A stretch of 10,786 nt of DNA from Myxococcales bacterium (GTDB taxonomy: Bacteria; Myxococcota_A; Polyangia; Polyangiales; Polyangiaceae): positions 1-10,786 of the forward strand of contig JAHFDX010000066.1 of NCBI GenBank assembly GCA_023248785.1, read 5' to 3'. Shown here piece after piece: positions 5,182 to 10,786 of this stretch. A model generated the notes under the pieces. That model was given only the letters and a program-made list of their open reading frames with translations. It ran no database searches and was not told the origin of the DNA. Numbering within the stretch: the stretch's first letter is position 1; each line of letters opens with the position of its first letter. The translations under genes were made by a program, and so were the position numbers.

Positions 5182-5978
5182 AGAAGTCCGCTTGCGTCAT
5201 GCAGAGCCGCATTGATGCTCACTTCGCCGGAACGATTGCTCTCGACGACGAGCGCACGATGCGCGCTCACCTGGGCACGTGCGAGGGCTGTCGCGCTCGC
5301 TACCGTCGGCAACGGCTGCTTGCCAAGCTTGACCCACAGGCTCTATCGGTGGACGTGCGGATCGCTCACGGGCTCGGCATCGGCGGGACACGATCGCTCG
5401 CACACTTCGCGTGGCCGGGAGCGGCGGCGTTGCTCGCTGCTGCGGCTGCGGTGATCTTGATGTTGCGACCCCTAAACACCGCAGACAAATTTTCCGCGCG
5501 CGGACTGAACGACTCGGCAGACGCAGGGATAGGAGCTGTGGTGGCGACTCCGGCGCTGCACATTTACCGCGTTGCGCAGGGTGGTGGTACGACGCCCGTG
5601 TTCGACACGCTCCGTCGTGACGACGAGCTTGCCTTCGCCTATGAGAATCACGACAGAAAGAAGTACCTGATGATCTTTGGCGTGAACGAGCGTGGGCGTG
5701 TGTATTGGTTTTACCCCGGATGGTCGAAGGAGGCCGATAATCCTCGCGCGGTTGCAACAACCCCAGAGTCCGGTCTCCATGAGCTTCCCGATGCCATTGT
5801 CCATCGCTTTGAGGGGTCAACGCTTGAGATCCACTCGCTCTTCGTAGACGAGCCTATGACCGTTCGTGAAATCGAGAAGATCGTCGCGACCGGACCGCTC
5901 GGTTCCTCCCCGCAAACGGGGCCCCTCGCCGTTCCTGAGGGGATCGATCATACGCAGCATTTTCGGATGGTTCCATGA
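5178..5978 (+). CDS. Membrane anti-sigma factor (zinc-finger ZAS type) with extracytoplasmic sensor domain
   Basis: The start ATG overlaps the sigma stop and has GGAGG nearby (5169-5173), giving 266 residues. An N-terminal cytoplasmic segment carries the ZAS zinc motif H31-x3-C35-x2-C38 (RAHLGTCEGCRARY), with Cys6 or His15 as possible fourth ligand; this part binds and silences the ECF sigma factor. Residues 77-97 form one transmembrane helix (alanine-rich, ending ILMLRP). About 165 residues follow outside the cytoplasm, with LHIYRVAQ, DDELAFAYEN, KKYLMIFGVNERGRVYWFYP and FEGSTLEIHSLF. This resembles the DUF4384-type beta domain found with bacterial caspase-like proteins. Translational coupling to both neighbours supports a sigma/anti-sigma/protease unit. 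How the signal is sensed is not shown by sequence; proteolysis of the outer domain is a typical route for such proteins. Confidence 0.88.
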   Translation: MKKSACVMQSRIDAHFAGTIALDDERTMRAHLGTCEGCRARYRRQRLLAKLDPQALSVDVRIAHGLGIGGTRSLAHFAWPGAAALLAAAAAVILMLRPLNTADKFSARGLNDSADAGIGAVVATPALHIYRVAQGGGTTPVFDTLRRDDELAFAYENHDRKKYLMIFGVNERGRVYWFYPGWSKEADNPRAVATTPESGLHELPDAIVHRFEGSTLEIHSLFVDEPMTVREIEKIVATGPLGSSPQTGPLAVPEGIDHTQHFRMVP

Positions 5979-7531
5979 GGCGCGCGGGTTTTCTTGGTGT
6001 TGCAGCCATCGTGATGATCCCATGGCTTCGGTCGTCGAGCCTCATGGCCCAAGAGGTACGTCCCGCCAAAGCAACGTTCGCATTGATCGTCGGCGCGAAC
6101 CAATCCGTAGACGCGAACCTTGCGCCGCTCAAATACGCGGATGACGACGCAGCCCGATACCTTGATCTCTTTCGTCTGCTTGGTGCTCGGACGTACTTGC
6201 TCACGCGCCTCGACGACAACACGCGAAGGTTACATCCGCAAGCCGTCGCAGAAGCTGAGGAGCCGAAACGTGCGCACTTCGATCGCGCCGTCGAGCAACT
6301 CGAACAGGCTGTCGCGCAAGCCTCCTCGCGCGGCGTCGAAACCATTGTCTACCTCGTTTACGCTGGACACGGGAACGTCACGAACGGGCAGGGCTACATC
6401 ACGCTTGAAGATACGCGCATCACGGGAGCTGAACTTGCCCAGATCGTCAAACGCATTCCCGCAACACGCGTGCATGTCATCGTGGATGCGTGCGCCTCCT
6501 ATTTCCTCGCTTACAGTCGCGGACCTGGTGGAGAGCGACGGGCACTCGAAGGCTTCCGTGCAAGCGCGTTGACTGAGGACACCCGTGTGGGCGTCCTTCT
6601 CTCAACATCCTCGGCGCGTGAGAGCCACGAATGGGATGCATTTCAAGGGGGCGTTTTCAGCCATGAGGTTCGATCCGGTTTGTACGGAGCCGCCGATGCG
6701 AACGGCGACGGTGCGGTGAGCTATCGCGAGATCGCCGCCTTCGTCGCTCGAGCGAACGCCGCGGTGCCTAACGAGAAGTACCGACCAGACGTTTACGCGC
6801 GTGCGCCACAGGGATCGGACACGCTTCTCGACATTCGAAATGGACTTCAACGTCGTCTCGTCATCGAGGGCAAGCACGCCGGGCATTACATTCTCGAAGA
6901 CGCGCGAGGTGTGCGCGTCGCGGATGTTCACAATGCTCCTGGGCAGACCCTGTCATTAGTACGACCAGGACCCACGATTCCGATCTACCTCCGCACGGCC
7001 AACGATGACCGCGAATACCTCGTCTCGCCAGGCCCCCAAGTGCTCGCGCTCGCAGATCTCGCCGAGCGCGAGATTCGAACCCGGACACGAGGCGCTGCCC
7101 ACGAGTCATTCAGCCTTGTGTTTTCCCTTCCTTTCGACAATGCGGCGGTTGCCTCCTATCGCGAACCACCGCCTCCCTCCGCACCACCACCCGACGGCGA
7201 TGACGTGCGCCGTTCGTCCAAGGCGAAGCTTCGTAAAACGCTTGGCCTGGCCGCACTCGGCGTCGGAGCTGTCGGTTTTGGCGCAGGGGCGTATTTTTCC
7301 CTTTCGGCCAACGCGGCGTCCGATAGTCCGGCCAACGAGTCTCAGGCCGATGCAGTCGCACGAAACACCCGGATCTCGGGATTGAACACCGCGGGCATCG
7401 TCTCGTTCGTGGTGGGAGGAGCGGCAGCAGGCACGGGGCTCGTTTTCCTCCTTTGGCCGTCCGCACCGAAAAACGTGCAGGTCTCGCTGTCGCCAGGTGG
7501 CGGCCAGGTTGGCTATGTCGGTTCGTTCTGA
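5975..7531 (+). CDS. Exported caspase-family (C14) protease with C-terminal membrane anchors
   Basis: The ATG overlaps the anti-sigma stop (ATGA). Residues 1-25 are a signal peptide (cleavage near MAQ|E). Residues 34-255 form a caspase-like domain: FALIVGANQSVDANLAPLKY, then YAGHG with catalytic His132, VDACAS with catalytic Cys173, and the GGVFSHEVRSGL segment. A D-x-N-x-D-G loop at 241-252 looks EF-hand-like, so calcium dependence as in other prokaryotic caspases is possible. Residues 285-390 are a beta-rich domain, 398-410 a proline linker, and two glycine/alanine-rich hydrophobic helices (423-443 and 472-494) flank a polar loop, a module I associate with myxobacterial envelope proteins. 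Cleavage after Arg or Lys is usual for prokaryotic caspase homologues, but specificity is not shown here. A periplasmic location beside a ZAS anti-sigma factor makes regulated cleavage of that protein, or of the neighbouring lipoprotein, a reasonable hypothesis. Confidence 0.88.
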   Translation: MRRAGFLGVAAIVMIPWLRSSSLMAQEVRPAKATFALIVGANQSVDANLAPLKYADDDAARYLDLFRLLGARTYLLTRLDDNTRRLHPQAVAEAEEPKRAHFDRAVEQLEQAVAQASSRGVETIVYLVYAGHGNVTNGQGYITLEDTRITGAELAQIVKRIPATRVHVIVDACASYFLAYSRGPGGERRALEGFRASALTEDTRVGVLLSTSSARESHEWDAFQGGVFSHEVRSGLYGAADANGDGAVSYREIAAFVARANAAVPNEKYRPDVYARAPQGSDTLLDIRNGLQRRLVIEGKHAGHYILEDARGVRVADVHNAPGQTLSLVRPGPTIPIYLRTANDDREYLVSPGPQVLALADLAEREIRTRTRGAAHESFSLVFSLPFDNAAVASYREPPPPSAPPPDGDDVRRSSKAKLRKTLGLAALGVGAVGFGAGAYFSLSANAASDSPANESQADAVARNTRISGLNTAGIVSFVVGGAAAGTGLVFLLWPSAPKNVQVSLSPGGGQVGYVGSF

Positions 7532-7571
7532 GCGATTTGTCCATTCCGCTCCTCTGGTTCGTTGGAGGGAC

Positions 7572-8690
7572 ATGATGAACAGAACCTCCTTTCGCATCCT
7601 TGCTTTAATCGTGGCGGCCTTGGCATGTGTCCCCGCATGTGGTGCGAGCGTCGCTTTGGAGAATCGCCCGTGCCCTTGCGCAGCGGGCTGGACATGCTGC
7701 GACCAGAAAAATATCTGCGTCGCCCCCGGTACCGTATGCCCCGCATCCGCCACACCCGACTCGAGCACATCTGGCGATCCGGGCGACGCTGCAACTACGA
7801 ACCCGACCACGCTCGCGAATGCGCAATCGGCGCGCTGCATGACTACAGATCGCGATCACGTGTATTGGCAAAACTCGAACGGTCTTATCGTCGGCGCGCC
7901 AAAGGCCGGCGGTGAGCTTCAGATTTCACGCTTCCAGACGCCGATCGCCAACGATGCGCGATGCGGTCTCGCCGTCGATGGTTCGACAATTTTTGGAACC
8001 TCGTACGAATACGGAAAGCTCGTAAAGCTCACGCTCGAGTCAAATGGCGAATGGGTCCTAGGCGCTAGCGCGAGTATGTTTGGCACCCTTTCCGGTCCCT
8101 CATCGATCGCCTTGGACGAGACTTGGATCTACGTCACGGAGTACGACGGCGGGACGGTGAAGAAACAGCCGAAGTCAGGATCGGGGGACGCGATCGTTTT
8201 GGCGTCTGGTCTCGCGCACCCGCTCAGCATCGTTCTCGACGACACCAACGTGTATTGGCTCAATCATGGAACGTCCTCTGTGGACGGCGGGATCGACGCA
8301 TCGGCACCAAACAAGGATGGGGCTGTGATGCGCGTTTCGAAGAACGGCGGTGTCGTTACGACGCTCGTGACCGGACTGCCCTATCCGGACGGACTTGCGA
8401 TCCATGGCGGGCGCCTCTACTGGATGGAATTCGCCGGCAACGTTTCTGCGATCGACATAGACGGCCAGAATCGCACGGTGCTCAGTTCCCTTGAGTCCGG
8501 TATTGGTGCAATCGCGGCGGACGGCGAATCAGTATTCTGGGGTGGCTCGTTCAACATTCGCAAGGTAGCGCACGAAGGAGGCAAGCCCGTGTCCATGTAC
8601 CCGATTAGCGGAATTGCAAACACACTCGTGGTCGATGACAAGCGCGTGTATTGGGCCAACGGGGACGAGGTCTGGACGGGGTTGAAGTAG
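7572..8690 (+). CDS. Lipoprotein with cysteine-rich domain and YWTD-like beta-propeller
   Basis: A GGAGG site (7564-7568) precedes two adjacent ATG codons; spacing is better for the second (7575). The N-terminus is a lipoprotein signal with lipobox VPAC (Cys23; LAC at 17-19 is an alternative). Residues 32-57 are cysteine-rich (CPCAAGWTCCDQKNICV), like a small disulfide knot, followed by a Ser/Thr/Asp linker. From about residue 90 to the end, strands repeat with a VYW/IYV/LYW signature (DHVYWQN, WIYVTEYDGG, NVYWLNHG, RLYWMEFAG, SVFWGGS, RVYWANGDE): about six blades of a YWTD/NHL-like propeller, a protein- or glycan-binding scaffold with no evident catalytic site. It lies 40 bp after the caspase gene on the same strand and is probably the last gene of that operon, acting at the membrane surface. 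Many such propeller lipoproteins occur in myxobacteria in other contexts, so linkage to the sigma system is suggestive only. Confidence 0.82.
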   Translation: MMNRTSFRILALIVAALACVPACGASVALENRPCPCAAGWTCCDQKNICVAPGTVCPASATPDSSTSGDPGDAATTNPTTLANAQSARCMTTDRDHVYWQNSNGLIVGAPKAGGELQISRFQTPIANDARCGLAVDGSTIFGTSYEYGKLVKLTLESNGEWVLGASASMFGTLSGPSSIALDETWIYVTEYDGGTVKKQPKSGSGDAIVLASGLAHPLSIVLDDTNVYWLNHGTSSVDGGIDASAPNKDGAVMRVSKNGGVVTTLVTGLPYPDGLAIHGGRLYWMEFAGNVSAIDIDGQNRTVLSSLESGIGAIAADGESVFWGGSFNIRKVAHEGGKPVSMYPISGIANTLVVDDKRVYWANGDEVWTGLK

Positions 8691-8762
8691 AGCCTGACGC
8701 CTCAGAGAACGAGCGGAGGACGAGGCCCGCCTTCGTCATTCAAAGCATGCTACGAACGAACC

Positions 8763-9530
8763 ATGAGTGATGCAGAGGCACCGGCTGTGCAGGCCAAGGG
8801 CCTTCCCGCAATCGACGTCCATGAGTACGGCAGCAAGAAAGACGGCGTGAAGCAGTCGATCAATCGCCGACTCTTCATGCAGCTGCTTGTGTTTCGCGTA
8901 CCTGCGTCAGACGGCTCTGCGGACGCAGTCGGCGCAGACGTCGTGAAGCTCTTGGAGCGCAAGTCCATTGCGGGCGTCGTGTACGCAGATACCGTCGATC
9001 CGAAAAGCGTGGGACTTCTTACGTGGAGCGAGGATCCCGCGCACTTTATCACTACGGTTCGTCCATTGTTCGCAGAGTCACCACTTTCTGTCGTCGAACC
9101 ACGGTCCGACTTCGCCATGCTCGGGCGCTCGTACGCAACGGGCCACGAGCCCGAGCTCGAGTGGTCACTGCTTCGCCGCCCCATCGAAAACGTAACCAAC
9201 GAAACGTATCGTTGGCATGTTTGGTATCCGCTTCGCCGCAAGGGCGCGTTTGCAAAGCTAGAACCGATCGATCAGAGTCACATTTTACGCGAGCACGCAG
9301 CGCTTGGAATTGCGTACGGTCAGGCGGAGCTCGCGACCGACATTCGCCTCGCGTGCCACGGCATCGATGCGTGCGACAACGAGTTTGTGATTGGCCTCGT
9401 GGGTAAGGATTTGCATCCGTTGTCCCATCTTGTGCAAGCCATGCGCAAGACGAGGCAGACGAGCGAGTTCATTGAAAAAATGGGCCCGTTTTTTGTCGGC
9501 TACGTACTCGGTCGGAGTACGGGCGACTAA
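8763..9530 (+). CDS. Chlorite dismutase/HemQ-family heme protein
   Basis: The 255-residue protein has the two-part ferredoxin-like layout of the chlorite dismutase superfamily. The C-terminal half is diagnostic: RWHVWYPLRRKGAF, then ILREHAALGIAYG with His178 as the likely proximal heme ligand, and FIEKMGPFFVG matching the conserved 'x-E-x-GPF-x-x-G' end. Members bind heme or coproheme; HemQ proteins decarboxylate coproheme in heme synthesis, and chlorite dismutases split chlorite to chloride and oxygen. I cannot tell which applies, as the distal residue (Arg in chlorite dismutases) cannot be placed by eye. There is no signal peptide, so it is cytoplasmic. No clear ribosome site precedes the ATG. 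It lies 72 bp after the propeller lipoprotein; co-transcription is possible but no functional link is apparent. It is convergent with the interrupted gene at 9582-10697. Confidence 0.8.
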   Translation: MSDAEAPAVQAKGLPAIDVHEYGSKKDGVKQSINRRLFMQLLVFRVPASDGSADAVGADVVKLLERKSIAGVVYADTVDPKSVGLLTWSEDPAHFITTVRPLFAESPLSVVEPRSDFAMLGRSYATGHEPELEWSLLRRPIENVTNETYRWHVWYPLRRKGAFAKLEPIDQSHILREHAALGIAYGQAELATDIRLACHGIDACDNEFVIGLVGKDLHPLSHLVQAMRKTRQTSEFIEKMGPFFVGYVLGRSTGD

Positions 9531-9581
9531 CGAGGGTATTTGCGCCGTGACGGAGGCTCTTTCAAACCTCGTTCAAGATCG

Positions 9582-10094
9582 CTATTTCGCCTTCGGGAGG
9601 GTCTCGTCGAACACCAGGGGTCTACGGTCTTGCATCAGCGGGAAGAATTTTAGTGGCGTGTCGTCCGATCCCAGGCGCGCAAGGACAACTTGCTCGATAA
9701 AATTGTCGACGGCCTTTGGGCCGGTATTCACCCGAAAGCTGTAGCTGACCGCCCCTCCACGTGGATAATTTTCGGTGAGGAGCTTCTTCCGTTCGTCGAA
9801 CCACTTGCCTTCGCAGCTATGGTCGAGTGCGTAGGTTGCGCCCCAGAGAATCAGCTCGGTCGCAAGGATGGGCCACACGCTCGAGCCCAAAGCGCGCAGG
9901 CCACCTGTTGCAAATTCGAAGGACCCCGACGCAAGAGCGGTTTCACTCTCCGCTGCTGCGAGCACCTTGTCTGCAGAACGCGCCGCTCTGAACAAGGGGG
10001 CGCGCTCGGCCTGCAACGCTCTGGTTCCCAGCCTCAAGGCGCGCTCAAGACTCATTTCTCCACGTTCATAGAGCGCGCGAAAGATGGGACGCAT
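9582..10094 (-). CDS. C-terminal part of an interrupted secreted protein
   Basis: This frame starts at the first possible start codon after the TAG at 10221-10223 and has only a weak ribosome site. The codons between (LAAIDALNIYYQSTLPAGRA and onwards to LERWKQ) are clearly protein-like and in frame, so this start is probably an artefact of the interruption. The segment has long helices rich in Ala, Arg and Glu (residues 1-60), a hydrophobic stretch LGSSVWPILATELILWGATYAL (about 70-92) that may be a transmembrane or buried helix, and a C-terminal part with YPRGGAVSYSFRVNTGPKAV and KFFPLMQDRRPLVFDE, stopping at TAG 9582-9584. I do not recognise the family. Read with 10221-10697 it forms one original protein of about 371 residues. 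Confidence 0.55.
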   Translation of the reverse strand: MRPIFRALYERGEMSLERALRLGTRALQAERAPLFRAARSADKVLAAAESETALASGSFEFATGGLRALGSSVWPILATELILWGATYALDHSCEGKWFDERKKLLTENYPRGGAVSYSFRVNTGPKAVDNFIEQVVLARLGSDDTPLKFFPLMQDRRPLVFDETLPKAK

Positions 10095-10220
10095 TTGTTT
10101 CCACCGCTCGAGATCATGGGCGTCGAGTGCTGCCTTCGCAGTGTGGGCTGCCTCCCAAGCCGCGCGACCCGCTGGAAGTGTTGACTGGTAATATATGTTG
10201 AGCGCGTCGATGGCCGCGAG

Positions 10221-10697
10221 CTATGCGTCTTTTGTAACAAACTCTGTTACTAACATACCCAGCGCACTCGTGGCCGCGATCGCCGTGCTTGTCGTCCTGA
10301 TCGACAACTCCTTTGGAGTCTCGACGTGGACGAGCTTTGCAAAGCTCCACCATTCACTTTGGTTCCCGCTCATCACAATGGGAAACACGAAGTGCGCCGA
10401 TCGGGGGTCCGGATCGAGGTCGGCAATCGAGGTCCGAGGTTTGCCGTTCACGGTCCGCTGAATCTGTCCGTGGAGACACTGCTTTATGGCGGCAGATGAG
10501 CCGTGCCACACCTGCTTTTTTGCGTCCCAGGCGACCGGGCAGACGCTCGCACGCACGGACTCACGTGCAGTTTCGACCGACCCAAGCACGAGCAAACTGT
10601 AATCATCGTCAGCAACTTGGTTGCATCGGCTTGCGTTTGCCCCTCGGGGGGTGCCAAGCGTCATGGCAATGCCGAGCATTAATGCGTGTCGTTTCAT
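10221..10697 (-). CDS. N-terminal part of an interrupted secreted protein
   Basis: Starting at 10697 (GGGGAAG a few bases upstream; 10709 and 10742 are alternative ATGs) the protein has a Sec signal peptide, MKRHALMLGIAMTLGTPRG-ANA, with cleavage before SRC. The mature part carries three Cys (SRCNQ, ASVCPVAW, KQCLHG), suggesting a disulfide-bonded, exported protein, then YSLLVLGSVETARESVRA, SAHFVFPIVMSG and a hydrophobic TAIAATSALGMLV near the end. The frame stops at TAG 10221-10223, after which coding sense continues in the same frame to 9582. A CAG (Gln) to TAG change is the simplest cause. Upstream, 10698-10786 is short and shows no clear promoter. No family is recognised. Confidence 0.6.
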   Translation of the reverse strand: MKRHALMLGIAMTLGTPRGANASRCNQVADDDYSLLVLGSVETARESVRASVCPVAWDAKKQVWHGSSAAIKQCLHGQIQRTVNGKPRTSIADLDPDPRSAHFVFPIVMSGNQSEWWSFAKLVHVETPKELSIRTTSTAIAATSALGMLVTEFVTKDA

Positions 10698-10786
10698 AAT
10701 CTTCCCCATCGCGTGGTTCAGGGCGTACGCCGCCCTACACATTCATACTTAACGGCCCTCGCCGATGGGAACTTTAGGGACCCCGT

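Larger units (their letters stand above)
9582..10697 (-). pseudogene. Whole interrupted gene: secreted protein with one in-frame TAG
   Basis: The span is exactly 372 codons with a single internal stop, TAG at 10221-10223, and no frameshift. Residues around it read LVTEFVTKDA-stop-LAAIDALNIYY, with no change in character. A signal peptide at the N-terminus and no independent ribosome site or start near the stop argue that this was one gene. The state could be a recent nonsense mutation, an assembly error or suppression of TAG in this organism. Confidence 0.65.

Noticed and set aside
7069..7084. tRNA T-arm-like sequence (GATTCGAACCC on the plus strand)
   Set aside because: It lies inside the intact caspase-family gene, encoding EREIRTR, and no acceptor or anticodon stem is found around it.
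7106..7840. Long minus-strand frame of 244 codons
   Set aside because: It covers the ends of the caspase and the start of the propeller lipoprotein genes; its Arg/Cys-rich translation is typical of an antisense shadow in GC-rich DNA.
9500..9522. Short inverted repeat CGTACTC / GAGTACG as a terminator
   Set aside because: It lies within the last codons of the heme-protein gene and is not followed by a T-run.
10221..10223. Pyrrolysine insertion at the internal TAG
   Set aside because: No methylamine methyltransferase features are present and the other interrupted gene uses TGA; a nonsense change is simpler.

Overview
The window reads as a stretch of a GC-rich, Gram-negative, delta-proteobacterial/Myxococcota-type chromosome. 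The evidence is many lipoproteins and Sec-secreted proteins, 'C-x-x-D-x-DC' cysteine-rich lipoprotein fragments, an ECF sigma/zinc-finger anti-sigma pair next to a caspase-like protease, and a two-helix C-terminal anchor of a kind common in myxobacterial envelope proteins. No rRNA, tRNA or CRISPR is seen. The taxon is inferred from gene style only.

Left part (1-4227), mostly minus strand, is a decaying accessory region. It starts with the first 43 codons of a secreted protein. Its leader and signal peptide are near-identical to those of a second gene at 3604-4227, whereas the mature parts are only about 60% identical at DNA level over the few codons available. Between the two copies lie: a broken lipoprotein or membrane-protein remnant; an M23-like lipoprotein whose reading frame carries an in-frame TGA 36 codons before its natural stop; fragments of cysteine-rich lipoproteins; a small intact plus-strand gene with a very strong ribosome site (2146-2493); a four-helix-bundle gene with an in-frame 78-bp insertion carrying a palindrome; and a frameshifted IS5-family transposase remnant. 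The start of the four-helix-bundle gene is copied as a perfect 25-bp inverted repeat, so its ribosome site and start codon can be buried in a hairpin.

Middle part (4597-8690), plus strand, is a well-preserved cluster: ECF-type sigma factor, membrane anti-sigma factor with an HxxxCxxC zinc site and an extracytoplasmic domain, exported caspase-family (C14) protease with C-terminal membrane anchors, and a lipoprotein with YWTD-like beta-propeller repeats. The first three genes overlap by ATGA and are probably translationally coupled. The layout suggests an envelope-sensing switch in which the periplasmic caspase and/or the propeller lipoprotein act on the anti-sigma factor. That link is inference. 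It is the most interesting candidate system here. The sigma gene diverges from the second leader/signal-peptide cassette, which makes that cassette a natural candidate for its regulon.

Right part (8763-10697) holds a chlorite dismutase/HemQ-like heme protein on the plus strand and, convergent to it, a 372-codon secreted-protein frame split by a single in-frame TAG. The TGA at 847 and the TAG at 10221 can each be explained by one C-to-T change, pointing to recent pseudogene formation, unless stops are read through in this organism.
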